A stretch of 64,000 nt of DNA. Origin: Aporophyla lueneburgensis (taxonomy: Eukaryota; Arthropoda; Insecta; Lepidoptera; Noctuidae). The stretch lies in NCBI GenBank assembly GCA_932294355.1, contig OW028747.1, forward strand, positions 26,127,501 through 26,191,500. Direction: 5' to 3'. Under the pieces are notes generated by a model, which was not told where the DNA came from, did no database searches, and saw only the letters and a program-made list of their open reading frames with translations. Positions 22,078 to 32,774 of this stretch are shown here, in pieces; the stretch's first letter is position 1, and each line of letters begins with the position of its first letter. A program made the position numbers and the translations under genes.

Positions 22078-22335
22078 TGTGTCTCATGAGTCTAATGATC
22101 ATAAGCCCTGATGTGCTAAAGGTTCTGGGTTCGATTCCTAGTTCGGTCAAAGTGTTCTTGAGAATTTCTATCAAGAATTTCTCAGTAGCAGTCTGTCGTC
22201 TGGTTTTATGGCCGTTTAATGGCAATAGACTTGCCCCCTATTAAATGGGTATTCAACATAACTGGGAAAATGTAGGTGTACTGTAGGTACACTTCTGTTA
22301 CACCCTTAAGGGCTAATAGCCGTGATGTTATGTTG
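22078..22335 (+). repeat. SINE A, diverged
   Basis: Box B-like GGGTTCGATTCCTAG at about 22126-22140, TTTCTCAGTAGCAG, GTTTAATGGCAATAGACTTG and the 3' block GTACACTTCTG.....GTGATGTTATG. The box A region is degraded. Frames of 103 (plus) and 64 (minus) codons are incidental. Confidence 0.7.
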
Positions 22336-22654
22336 AAGTTTATTTCTATAAGTACTTAGATACTGAGCGTGTAGTTAAAAGGCAATAAAACCTCACTTCT
22401 CTCTGATAATAATATTATTAATACAACCATATTTAATTTTGATTGTGATTACAGATATAAAAATAACCTATAAACGGCGAAATGAACTTAAAAAACCCGA
22501 TTATGGTTTATAAATTCATTTGAAATATTATCTTTGATTCGAACGTAATAAAAAAGTAATGGCTCCATTAATTTATTGGTCTATATAAAAAATATTATAT
22601 ACGCCATTATGGTTTTTCATGTGGGCATTTAGTCCGTTTGATTTCAGTCGTTAT

Positions 22655-22838
22655 GGATAGTCAGCCCAAAAGTCTAGCAACCACTCTTACCAAAGGGTAT
22701 CGTATTACCCAGTAACTGGGTTGTGGAGGTCAGATAGGCAGTCTCTCCATGTAAAATACTGGTGTTCAGCTGCATCCGGTTAGACTGGAAGCCGACCTCA
22801 ACATAGTTGGGAAAAGGCTGGACAGATGATGATGATGC
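22655..22838 (+). repeat. SINE D 3' part
   Basis: GGGTATCGTATTACCCAGTA, GTTGTGGAGGTCAGATAGGC, CCATGTAAAATACTGGTG, CATCCGGTTAGACTGGAAGC and GGGAAAAGGCTGGACAGATG with a (GAT)n tail. The 5S-like head is missing. Confidence 0.75.
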
Positions 22839-22891
22839 TCTGTCTGATTATAATGAACAAATCTGTAATTGAGCGAAGGAATCTTTTATAA

Positions 22892-23717
22892 ATTACTGCC
22901 CGCGACTTCGTCCGCGTCAAATATTTGCTACCCTGACCCTACCCGTCCCATCGCAGCCTGCCAGTTTTGTTTTTTTGTTGCTCCTTTTGATCGTAGCGTG
23001 ATGTTATATAGCCTATAGCCTTCCTCAATAAATAGGCTACCCGACTCAAAAATAATGTTTCAATTCGAACCAGTAGTTCCTGAGATTAGCACGTTCCACC
23101 TCTCATTTTAGGGAAGTGGGGGGTAAGAAAGAGACAAAAAGTAGCCTATGTCACTCTGCATCCCTTCAATTATCTCCACTTATAAAATCACGTCAATTCG
23201 TCGCTCCGTTTTATCCTGATGATCCCACTACTCTCCTCCAGGAGAGTCGAAAAGAGACCAGTACAGCTAGACCAGCACACAGACACAAACCGTACCGACC
23301 TCGCCGCCGAGGTCCGTCGTCGCGACCCCGACTTAACAGTCCCTCCCGACCCTTGCAAGAGCCAGCCCGCGATGCTGCGCCGTTAGCTTTAAATTAGTCC
23401 CTAAATAATTTAACTCAGATCCAGCCAGTCCCTTGCTGCCCCCCCTATCAGCGATTGCCTAAGCCGAGGTTCGTACCCCCCTCGGGGTAACCCTTAGAGC
23501 TTTCGCTTTAGTTTTTAAGTATAATAAGCCCCGGCTGGAGGCCTAAAAAGGTAACTTTTTAGAACTCGCCGGGCCCCAATCCGTTTAAGTAGTAACAATC
23601 TTTCAGGATTAACTACGAGATGCCCCACAAAAAAAAAAAAAAAAAAAGTCGCTCCGTTTTGCCAGGAAAGACGGACAAACAGACCCACACACTTCCCATT
23701 TATAATATTAGTATGGA
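22892..23717 (-). mobile_element. Group 1-like Helitron split by a retrocopy
   Basis: The minus-strand 5' end TCCATACTAATATTATAAATG is at 23717; the 3' hairpin region (plus-strand TGCCCGCGACTTCGTCCGCG) begins near 22897, and the terminal CTAG is missing. It is the same family as 27533-27910 (shared GGAGATAGTTGAAGGGATG, ATGTTATATAGCC in reverse). A LINE retrocopy sits at 23213-23647. Confidence 0.75.
23213..23647 (+). mobile_element. 5'-truncated poly(A) LINE copy with 13-bp target duplication
   Basis: GTCGCTCCGTTTT occurs on both sides (23200-23212 and 23648-23660) and about 20 A's precede the right copy. The frame up to 23397 reads like an arginine- and proline-rich protein end (RHKPYRPRRRGPSSRPR), followed by a roughly 240-base 3' UTR with CCCCGGCTGGAGGCC and GGATTAACTACGAGATGCC. 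The GC content is well above its host. Its clade is not certain; R1-like or another poly(A) LINE is likely. Confidence 0.75.
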
Positions 23718-23849
23718 TATACGATGAAGAAAGTACTTGCAAAATTTAGGTTCTAACATATGATAAACGCTTAGAGAATCCGACCGGAAATGGCTTTTTT
23801 GGACAGAAATTAGGTGTGATTTGCATTTTCAGCCGAGAAACTAAACGGT

Positions 23850-24285
23850 CGAAGTCAAGTCAAAGCATTTATTTCATAAAAGGCACTTTTGAACGTCAAC
23901 AGTTAAAAATAATAATAATAAATAAATATCTTTGGACAACCAACACACCGTTATCTGATCCCAAACTAGGCAGAGCCTGTATTACGGCAACCAGACAACT
24001 GATAAATATACATATATATTTCTAAATACATACATATTATAGATAAATAACACCCAGACACAGAACAAATGATTGTGCTCATCATACAACGATTTGTCCT
24101 GGGTGGGAATCGAACCCACGACCTCAGTCTTGGCAGTCAGGGTCACTAACCACTAGACTAACAGGCCAGGCCAGGCCAGTTACATTAAAATAGAATTGAT
24201 TCTAGTTTCCCCTTCCAAAAGGTAGATTCATATGGATAAGAATTGACAAGAAACTCCACCGTTACTCTTTTACCACGTTAACTGC
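23850..24285 (-). mobile_element. LINE 3' UTR (TTTGA-tail family) split by SINE C
   Basis: AAGTCAAAGCATTTATTTC and GGCACTTTTGAACGTCAAC (23850-23900) continue after the SINE as ATTAAAATAGAATTGATTC and AACTCCACCGTTACTCTTTT (24183-24277). This is the reverse of 15838-16000. Confidence 0.7.
23911..24178 (-). repeat. SINE C, full length
   Basis: The head at the right end on the minus strand has CTGTTAGTCTAGTGGTTAG and GGTTCGATTCCCACCCAGG (box B at 24106-24116). The left end is a (TTA)n-like tail and TTGGTTGTCC. A triple CCAGG motif (CAGGCCAGGCCAGGCCAG) marks the right edge. The intact reference copy for the split one at 19966-20622. Confidence 0.8.
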
Positions 24286-24299
24286 CATGGTAAAAATCT

Positions 24300-24480
24300 G
24301 AAAAAGTCAAAAAATGTACTTAGTGTTATATTTCACTTTAAATAGATTATTTATTCTATAAATACATTATTTATTCCAAAAACATGGCCGCCAGGCAGTA
24401 ACGAAATGTTCAGATGTTGTCGGTCATATAGTCCGACAAGGCCTGAATGGAACAAAAAGTGTCGGACACATAGTCCGACA
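24300..24480. other. Segment with two TAGTCCGACA motifs
   Basis: TCGGTCATATAGTCCGACA (24419-24437) and TCGGACACATAGTCCGACA (24462-24480) are near-identical short palindromic units about 43 bases apart. The meaning is unclear; possibly the end of an unidentified transposon. Confidence 0.4.
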
Positions 24481-24525
24481 TGGCAGTTAATGTGTTAAAA
24501 TGTTTTTCAAAATTTGTATACAATA

Positions 24526-25025
24526 TCTATATATTAATACGTGAAGCGAAAACTTTGGATCCCTTTTTACGAAAATTGGGCGGACGGAGGAGTATGAAAT
24601 TTCGCACACTTATAGTTTATACAGAGAAAAAGTGATGAATGCTAATATTTTTTATTAATTATGCGTAAAAATACATTAATTTCAATAAATAACACGTTAC
24701 ACACACTACTATTCATTACCGTGTATTCAATACACACATGCATAGAGAATATCTGTCTTTAATATTTTGTGTCTATAGTCTTACTGAATGTCAAGTGTCA
24801 AGGATAACCATAGGTAATAAATTCATTTTATAGATATATAACCTATTTCATTTTAAAAATCTATGATCATATCGAGAATGTTTGTCTTTTTATATTATTT
24901 GTCGATAGTGTTACTGAATGTCAAATGTAACCATATTATTTTTTTATTATAAATATTTTTCAATTAATAATGTATTTCTATTCAAATGAAGTTCGGTCGA
25001 AATTCGACCAATGGGCGATCACTAG
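24526..25025 (+). mobile_element. Group 4 Helitron (500 bp)
   Basis: 5' TCTATATATTAATACGTGAAG after A; 3' ATTCGACCAATGGGCGATCA then CTAG before T. It has two internal related segments, each with TTACTGAATGTCAA (about 24780 and 24910). Non-autonomous. Confidence 0.8.
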
Positions 25026-25408
25026 TTTATATAATTATATGTGAAAACGATGCACCTAGAATGAAGAAGTAGACCTCGTTGGTCTACCTCTTTAAGGACA
25101 ATTTTAAACACTATTAGATACCAACGATTAAAAAGAAATGGATAACATACCTACGTCTTATTAAAAACACCAAATACGACAAACCTCCCTGCACCTGCGC
25201 GTAGGCATTAAATGATCAATCATAATAATTGTCGATTCTGCGAATTAATATCAAGTTATGACGTAACGAAAGACGCGTGCTGAAGTTTGAACGTGCTCCT
25301 AATGTATATTATGTCGGTGCAATGGATTTCTCTATAGTGTATTAGGGCTGTCAACATTATACTCAAAGGGAAAATGTATTTTTGTGGAGTGCCACAAAAC
25401 TAAATTTT

Positions 25409-25467
25409 ACGATAAATGTATTTGACGATAAATGTATTTGACGATAAATGTATTTAACGATAAATGT
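25409..25467. repeat. 16-bp tandem repeat, about 3.7 units
   Basis: The unit ACGATAAATGTATTTG is repeated with one substitution in the third unit (TTTAACG) and a truncated final unit. A short minisatellite. Confidence 0.85.
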
Positions 25468-25499
25468 GTCTTCTTAAGACAGTATTTGGATAATGTTAA

Positions 25500-25760
25500 T
25501 TAATGACCATCAGGAGCCCGGGGGTAGGTAATACCCGCACGGGTCGATCGATCAGACTGAGCGTAGCTTGCCGCGGTTGATCCGTGGATCCGTGCCTCCG
25601 AAAGTACGGTATACTGTTGGTCCCGACTGTCATTTGTGGATTTTTGACAGACGTTACGGGTTTTCAGAAGCCCGAAAGTCTGACAATAAGCCTCACCAAG
25701 GGGTATCGTAATACAAGTAAATTACATTAGAGACCAGATAGAAAAACCCAACAACAATGC
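25500..25760 (+). repeat. SINE D, diverged
   Basis: Contains GATCGATCAGACTGAGCG, GCCGCGGTTGATCCGTGGAT, CTGTCATTTGTGGATTTTTG, TCAGAAGCCCGAAAGTCTG and GGGGTATCGTAATAC. The GGGTGACC part of the 5S-like region is deleted. Confidence 0.65.
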
Positions 25761-25799
25761 CCGACCGTGGAATCGAATGTAATAATTTAGTTGAATCTG

Positions 25800-25898
25800 T
25801 ACACATCATCACCATCATTCTAACCTTTTACTAAATATGTTGGGGTTGGTTGCCAGTCTAACTGAATGCAAATGCAATCTGACCTCCACTACTGGGTG
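25800..25898 (-). repeat. SINE D 3' fragment
   Basis: On the plus strand: ATCATCACCATCATTCTAACC, AATATGTTGGGGTTGG, CCAGTCTAACTGAATGC and CTGACCTCCACTACTGGG, the reverse of the SINE D tail. Confidence 0.65.
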
Positions 25899-26030
25899 TG
25901 CGTATTTATGCCCGGTTGATGGCACTAGGTTCGTGGGACATAGGATTTAAACATAACTAGCAAAATGTGACTGTACTATTGGTACACCTCTGCCCAAAGC
26001 TTCGACGAAACAAGGCGTAATGTTTACATG
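25899..26030 (+). repeat. SINE A 3' half
   Basis: GCCCGGTTGATGGCACTAGG, TTTAAACATAACTAGC, ATTGGTACACCTCTGCCC and AAGGCGTAATGTTTA. It directly abuts the SINE D fragment. 26031-26331 shows no recognisable feature. Confidence 0.7.
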
Positions 26031-26331
26031 ACCGTGGCATACATTTTACATTCAGACCTTAATTCGACTGGCGGTTCAGGAAATGGTCAAAACGAAAGCG
26101 AACTTTTTTTAAATGTAGAGAACTAATAAATTAGGTTTAAAAGTCCATAACAGTTCTAGCCCCTAAGGCTGGCGGAAGCCATGAATGGAAACAATTCTGT
26201 TTTCATTGACACAATCTATCACTGTGACCTCGTTTGGGGTTTTCCTCCATCTTTTCCTCAAACGCCCTAACTGAGTTCCATGTTATCTTTTTTCTTTTCA
26301 ATTTGAGTAACTACAACACAATTATATATTA

Positions 26332-27276
26332 CTAGCTTCTGCCCGCGACTTCGTCCGCGTCAAATTTTTGCTCCCCTTACCCTTCCCGTCGCATCGATTT
26401 GCCTGCTAGTTTTCGTCCATTTTCGCTCCTTGAGTTATAGTGAGTCAACCTTAAAAGATAGACATATGCTCTTGGGACTTTTTTTTTGAACTTTTTAAAA
26501 ATAACAATCCCGTCATACATGATTTTTGCGTTACTTTAACCGTTTACGCAGCGCACGCAACGGAAACTCTCAGAAGGAATAAATTTTCCCCGTTTTTGCA
26601 ACATTTTTCATTACTGTTCCGCTCCTCTGAGGTGTAGCGTGATGTTATATAGCCTATAGCCTCCCTCGATAAATAGGCTACCTAACACAAAAAGAATTTT
26701 TCAATTCGGACCGGATTCGATTCGGAGATTAGCGCGTTCAATCAAACAAACAAACTCTTCAGCTTTATAATATTAGTATAGATAATTAGTTGACCCAGCG
26801 AACTTCGTATCGCCTCAGATTCAATAAATGTTGTTATAAACGTACCAAGTTTGACAACCTGGTACGCGGTGGTGATCTGGTAAGCGTTTTCTAGCTGACA
26901 CTCATATGTTAGGTTAGCTCCTACCCAGTTATGATGACCTGGTACTTCGAAGGCATAAAGCGTTTTCTAGCTGACACTCCTTTGTTTGGTAAGCTCCTGT
27001 CAAGTTATGATAACCTGGTACTTCGAAGGCAACGTTTTTGTCATAGTACCACGTTTTATAGTGACTTGTATTCTCTTTGACGTTTTATGTGACGTCTCAC
27101 GGGAACGCGGTCGTAAAAAGGGGAAAAAAAAAAAAAAAAAAAAAACGGGATAAAAAGTATCCTATGTCCTTCTCCTGGCTCTAAACTACCTCCCTGCCAA
27201 TTTTCAGCTAAATCGGTTCAGCCGTTCTTGAGTTATAAGTGAAGTAACTAACACGACTTTCTTTTATATATATAGA
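26332..27276 (-). mobile_element. Composite Helitron, copy 2 (945 bp)
   Basis: Same two-module structure and the same length as 14445-15389. Reading the two copies side by side I found no difference, including the 9-T run, the 22-A run and the 72-base internal duplication. Outer flanks differ (ATATATT|A on the left, TGTAAGTGGG on the right against TGCACATG in copy 1), and the ends coincide exactly with Helitron termini between A and T. Confidence 0.85.
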
Positions 27277-27532
27277 TGTAAGTGGGCATGTGAAATATGT
27301 TTTTCTTTATAAAAAAAACTGAACTGAGTTATGTTATTTAACGCTGCTTTAAACGAAAAAATTAATGAAAATTATTTTCCTTCGTAAAGTTTTCTAATAT
27401 AACCTTTATGTGTTAATTCATTATAACTTGACAAAGTTATTTTTCATGTAAGTCTGTGTTACTGCGTTGTGTCGTGGTTATTACGAAAAAAAAAATTCTT
27501 GAATGTTTAGGTATGTGTAAAATCCATACTTA

Positions 27533-27910
27533 ATATTATAAATGGGAAAGTGTGTGTGTCTGTTTGTCCGTCTTTCACGGAAAAACGGAGCGACGAATTG
27601 ATGTGATTTTTAAGTGGAGATAGTTGAAGGGATGGAGAGTGACATAGGCTACTTTTTGTCTCTTTCTAACCCCCCACTTACCTAAAATGGGGGGTGGAAC
27701 GCGCTAATCTCAGGAACTACTGGTTCGAATTGAAAAATTCTTTTTGAGTCCGGTAGCCTATTTATTGAAGAAAGCTATAGGTTATATAACATCACGCTAC
27801 GATCAAAAGGAGCGGAGCAGCAACAAAAGAATGGATGAAAACTGGCAGGCTGCGATGCGACGGGAAGGGTCAGGGGAGCAAATATTTAACGCGGTTGAAG
27901 TCGCGGGCAG
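27533..27910 (+). mobile_element. Group 1-like Helitron
   Basis: 5' TCCATACTTAATATTATAAA, then CGGAAAAACGGAGCGACG, GGAGATAGTTGAAGGGATGG, GGAACTACTGGTTCGAATTG and 3' AGTCGCGGGCAG, where the terminal AAGCTAG is lost. A 60-codon frame inside is incidental. Confidence 0.75.
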
Positions 27911-28744
27911 TATAAAGAATACTTAGCTCATCCTCCTAAGAGGAAAATCTTGAAACAAAATAATAAACAAGTTTAATACAAGGTACATCCCTAGTCTGCT
28001 ATAGTTATTAGCATCTTATCATCGAACAATGGAGGGAACAAAAAACTAAAGAGCCGACGTTAATCTTTGTAGTCATCTTGCTAGCGATACGCCCACGACT
28101 TTGGCTGCTTTTTTGTATATACCACGCTTAATTTCTTGCAGCAAGTAAAGGTATTTTGCATTATTGTCGTATTATTAAGATGTTCTTAGACCGAGCCTCC
28201 CCTCCCCGTTAATAATCTTACCTCCTTTTTTTCGTTTGATGGGAGGAGAGATCTGGCAGACTGTAACCGTTTTAGTACTTAAACGATTTCTAAGTTTATT
28301 TCAAGTACTGACCTTCTTGTCTCGAAGTATTGTATTTTGATCTTTATTATTTTTACGTAAAGTACTGAGACACGGTTTAACCGCACTTTTGAAGTGAAAA
28401 CTTCTTTAGCGGCGTTGTGCACTTTTTTTTAATGGGTAAAAAATGTTAAACTCACGTCAGGACACGTGACCTGATCGAAAATTCGTAAGACGGACGGAGA
28501 GTGATTTTTCTGAGAGATAAACTTTTTAATGGAATATAAATTGTCATGTTTGTGTACGATAGGGCAATATTGTGTTCTACCACATAAACGATAGTACTTT
28601 TATACTGATAATTAAAGCAATTCGTGCAAGATTATTCCCTAACCATTCCAAAATATCAAAAATGCACAACGTTAATATTCAAGTTTTCACTTCTGCTGGC
28701 ACTCCCGGAGTGCAACCCGTCGTTTTTTTTTTTTACCGTCATCT
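27911..28744. other. Unassigned DNA
   Basis: No gene or repeat recognised. A 66-codon plus-strand frame at 28572-28772 runs into SINE D and is not supported. Confidence 0.5.
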
Positions 28745-29070
28745 AACAAGGAGGAGGTTGTATGTTGGCTAATCTTGCCGCAGTTGGTCTGTACATGGGT
28801 GACCATCTTACCTACCAAAACTCCTCGTGCCTCAGAAAGCACATTAAGCCAGTAGCCACCTGCTATTTGCAGATCTTTAACTGTCGTTAAGGGTCGTCAG
28901 AAACCAGATAGTCTGACAAACCAGTCTTTAAAAGTTATCGTATTACCATTACTCCATAACCCAGTCAGGGTTGTGGAGTTCATATAGGCAGTCGCTTCAT
29001 GTAAAATACTGCTCTTCAGCTAAGACTGGAAGCCAACCTTGACATAGTAGGGAAAATGCATGGCAGATTA
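28745..29070 (+). repeat. SINE D, nearly complete
   Basis: GGCTAATCTTGCCGCAGTTGG and TACATGGGTGACCATCTTAC (5S-like region), then CTCGTGCCTCAGAAAGCAC, CAGTCTTTAAAAGTTATCG, GGGTTGTGGAGTTCATATAG and AGTAGGGAAAATGCATGG. 29071-29398 holds nothing recognised. Confidence 0.7.
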
Positions 29071-29398
29071 ATTGATTGATTTTATTTTACCCTCTCTGAA
29101 TGTGAAGACACCTTTGCCCCGCAGTGAGATAATAATAGCTGTTTTTATTATTATAAATAAAAATGTTTCGTACAATTAAAGAGCATAGTAAGTAGGTAGA
29201 TAATCTTTGCAATGATCTAGGCAGTAAAACACCCACCATCCGTCTACTTTGTTTAAATTTCGTAACTGACTTTAAAATTGTCTGAATTACTTTTGACGGT
29301 ACTTTGTGCAATACATATTTCTTAGTTGAGTGCTACTGTAAATACCTTGATATTTATTGTAAGTTACGTAGATTAGGCAAAGGAAATAACCAATTAAC

Positions 29399-29639
29399 CG
29401 CCTCGTTGGTCTTGTAGTCCCAACAGCTACTGCTGAGCATGGGTCATGGGTTCGATTCCTAGATCGGGCAAAATGTTATAATTTTTTCATCAAAAATTTC
29501 TCAGTAGCGGCCCGGTTGATGGCGATAGGGTCGCCCCATATTACATGGGACTTAAACATAACTGGTGAAATGTGGGTGTACTATAGGTACCTACACGTCT
29601 GCCTTACCCTTAGGTGAATACAGGCGTAATGGTACGTTA
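29399..29639 (+). repeat. SINE A interrupted at its 3' end
   Basis: CCTCGTTGGTCTTGTAG (box A region), GGTTCGATTCC (box B, 29449-29459), GGCCCGGTTGATGGCGATAG, ACTATAGGTACC and CAGGCGTAATGG. An R1-type LINE 3' end begins directly at its end. Confidence 0.8.
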
Positions 29640-29789
29640 GCCTGCCAGGGTCGCGAGATTGTTCGAAAGAGATACCGTGACCCTGGCACATGGGCAACTG
29701 AAGGAACACGGGTGGGTTTTAGTCAGTAAAAGTCTGACACGCCCTCCCGCTCCGCCCAGAGCGGGAGAAGTAATTTGATGATATCCCAT
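29640..29789 (+). mobile_element. R1-type LINE 3' end
   Basis: CCTGCCAGGGTCGCGAG to GATGATATCCCATCCAG plus a short poly(A). A GTACGTTA motif lies on both sides (about 29632-29639 and 29794-29803 with an adjacent one-base difference), suggesting a target duplication at the end of SINE A. Confidence 0.75.
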
Positions 29790-30404
29790 CCAGAAAAAAA
29801 ATGTGTACGTTATATTTAGTAACCAAATTATTCAGACGTTCGAATTTTGTCTATGCTATGTTGTGTGACTTTTGTAGACGACCGTACTACGGAAAAGTAG
29901 ATTTTTTTGTCAAATGCATTACGAGGCACACAGTATGGGCTAATTATATAACAAAAACATACACTTTTTATACCAACTCTTGTAGAAAATTAAATTACAT
30001 TTGATACGATCAAATAAAATGGCCATGTGTAGGGAACATTCGACAAAAAAGTTTGACGAATTCGTTTGAAACGTTAAAACAAATGACTTCCTTATTTCTG
30101 CACTAAATAAGATTCAGTATCGTGTGTATATGTTGAAACCATTGTAATAAATAATACTATGTGTTTCGAATCGGAATTAAAAGTAATTTGATGTCTAACA
30201 AAAAATATAGTACATTTAGTTATGTATTTAAGTTCGGTACGGACAGCAAAAAGTTCTAATTACTTAATTCAATTAATGAACAATAAATATATTGCAATGG
30301 GGGATTGACAGTGCAAAAACAGTAACAGTATATGTACTCTGAAGGGTGTTCAAAGAATTAATTAATAATTCACAATTGAAAGTTTTGTTAAAAATAGGTT
30401 AAAA
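29790..30404. other. Unassigned AT-rich DNA
   Basis: A 67-codon frame at 29801-30004 has no recognised motif. No repeat identified. Confidence 0.45.
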
Positions 30405-30572
30405 GTATGTCCGCCCGGTCAGGACCAGGTCCGGGTCTAGGGCGCGTTGTGTTTCACGCGCAACTCAAAGAGATGCCAGCATAATTAATGGGGTCCGCTA
30501 GTACCGATGCCTGCCAGGGTCACAGATTTGTTCGAAAAAGTTACTGTGGCCCTGGCACAGGCAACTGATGGT
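30405..30572 (+). mobile_element. R1-type LINE fragment without tail
   Basis: GCCCGGTCAGGACCAGG, GGGCGCGTTGTGTTTCACGC, CAACTCAAAGAGATGCCAGC and CTGCCAGGGTCACAG match 45590-45760 of the longest copy. It stops before the poly(A) end, at the boundary with a reversed SINE D head. Confidence 0.7.
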
Positions 30573-30574
30573 AT

Positions 30575-30665
30575 GGAAGATCCATCCCACGGCCCTACCA
30601 CAGCAAGCTTAGCTTGACCTAATCGGTCGGCCCGTGTGGCTGATATTACTTAGCCACAAGATCCA
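30575..30665 (-). repeat. SINE D head fragment
   Basis: On the minus strand CTTGTGGCTAAGTAATATC, then GGTCAAGCTAAGCTTGC and GTGGGATGGATCT, the SINE D head with a mutated 5S-like region. Confidence 0.55.
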
Positions 30666-32067
30666 ATATCGTCTATTCCCACATTTATCCAACTACGACC
30701 ACAGAACCATTTAACCAAAGGCCAACCTTATTTGACTTGACATAATCACCACCAAAACCAAAGCTTGACACAAGAAACCTTACAAATGTAATCACGGGAC
30801 ATCGAGTAAATGTATTCTGTGTGCCCCCGACCTAAAATAGGGTGAGAGCATCAGTCATCGGCCTAACGCCCAATCGATGGATGACGTCAGTCGACTCATT
30901 ATCGCGTGATTAACACCACCATGCTGCTATAACCTTGATGTTAACGTTGCGGGTAATTATTTTGTAGCATACAAAGATAAAAATTGTTTTGGAAGTTTAT
31001 TTGACATATAAAGGGTGTCAGTTCTTTTTTTGTTTATGATTGGGAAACACAGAAATATTTGACTATAGTCAAGGTTAACTGCTTGCAAATATGAAGATTG
31101 TATCAAATTTTGCAGATGTAGTTTATAACATGCATTTTCCTAATTCGTTTTAAATTATATTGTAAAATTAAAAATGATAAGATGTCATAAATAGAGTCAC
31201 TCAATCTAGGTATTTATCAGAATTGTTAAAAACTTTCTCACGAACTTACGAAGGAACCATAATTTTAGCAACTTCGTTAAAAATCAACCCATTGGTCATA
31301 GATTTTAAACGCACTTTTTTGTCTCATCGATTATTTCAATTACGACAGTGTTGCTATAATTATCAAGTATTTACTGTCGATGTAATAGCTACGGATCTTA
31401 AAGGCCGCTGTTTAATTAAGATGGTAATTGGAATGTTTAATAAAACAAGTTTGTTGCTACTTTTTTACCGGCTTTGTTAGTTGCACTGTAGTTTTTTTGC
31501 TGTGTTAGCGACGTAAGTGAACGAGTTTGTGTGTTGCTCGAAGTTTTGGATTCATCTTTTTTGTTTCCAGTTGTAATATATTTTGAAGCTTAAAAGCAAA
31601 ATGGAGTAATTACACAAATGCAGCTTCTGTTTTTTTGTTGTAGTTACTAACTAAACTACAACAAAAACTAAGAAGCCTAGCTTACCATTCCCAAAACATT
31701 GGAAAACGAAATTGCACATACAAAATAATGTGAACAAACCATAAAAATCAGACTTTACGGACGAACATCCTACCAATTTTACGGGGCACAGGTATTCGAC
31801 CCTTTTCAATCGATAAAACTGTCTATTTATATTTCGGCCCTTCCGGCAACAGTGCCTCTCACCCTTCATAAAGTCCGTAACGCACAACCTTTGTCTAATT
31901 TATTTATTTAAATAAGGTGCCGCATAAATCGAAACTTTGAAGTTTTCGCACCAATTACAAATGTACATTATTTTATTTTATTTAAATCATGATAACTTTT
32001 CGTAGTAAGTCAAACAATGGTTTTTTAGGCTGCTTTGTGTTCCATTGTTAGGCAAATGCTTTTGGGC
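30666..32067. other. Unassigned DNA
   Basis: Frames of 85 codons (31223-31480, plus) and 78 codons (31651-31887, minus) lack recognisable motifs. No repeats assigned. Confidence 0.45.
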
Positions 32068-32115
32068 TGATTTGGGGGAGTCTACTGCCCAGCGGTGGGA
32101 CAGTATAGACTTAAA
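32068..32115 (+). mobile_element. LINE 3' end (GGGGGAG...CAGCGGTGGG type)
   Basis: GCTGATTTGGGGGAGTCTAC, TGCCCAGCGGTGGGACAG and TATAGACTTAAATAAA. Related to the lepidopteran LINE tail that ends 46015-46225 but a separate variant. Confidence 0.5.
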
Positions 32116-32391
32116 TAAAAAACTTCTTAGGTCTACCCTAAAACCCTCAAGAATACTAAAGTACTTAGAATGTTCTTATCTTTAATTTTGTCTTTTTTAC
32201 TATTTATTATTATGTTAAACTTTTTTTTACACAGTTTTTTGTCTATTCTTTCTGGTTCCTTTAATTTACTTCTCACATGATCGTATTTAAACCTTTTACC
32301 ATATTATTGTTTACTGTGGGGGGCCCTGGTGACCTGTAAGACAGGCTTTTTAAAAACCTACTTCATGCATCAGTCTCTTACTATTTCGTAA

Positions 32392-32774
32392 TCTGTAAAA
32401 TATATAAAAATGAATCCCTATTTCCCTTGGTCACGCCATCACGCGTGAACGGCTGGACCGATTTCACTTTTTTTTTTTTGTTGTGTTTGTTACAGTCAGG
32501 AGAAGGTTCTTATGAAAAAAAAATTAAAAAATTGCGCGGAAAATTAAAAAATTTAAGAACACTTATTTAAGAATACTTGGCCAAATATTTTTGAATTTGA
32601 TTAAATTCTTGAAGAAGGCTATAAGCTAATAAACATCACGCTAGGGCCGTTAGGAAAATATAAAGTAAGAAAGAACGCTAAGCTAAGAGATAGCGCGGGA
32701 AGACAATGGGATGCGATTAGGTGGGTCGGGGGAACAAGAAATTTCACGCGGACGAAGTCGCGGGCAGTAGCTAG
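32392..32774 (+). mobile_element. Helitron with CTAG end
   Basis: 5' TCTGTAAAATATATAAAAATG, then GAACGGCTGGACCGATTTC, TAATAAACATCACGCTAGG, and 3' GCGGACGAAGTCGCGGGCAG, ending TAGCTAG before T. A variant of group 1 with a distinct 5' half. Confidence 0.75.

Noticed and set aside
24104..24178. True tRNA gene on the minus strand
   Set aside because: Box A and box B are present, but there is no foldable acceptor stem and the text continues into a SINE body.
25409..25467. CRISPR-like array
   Set aside because: Units are directly adjacent 16-mers without spacers in a eukaryotic context; it is a minisatellite.
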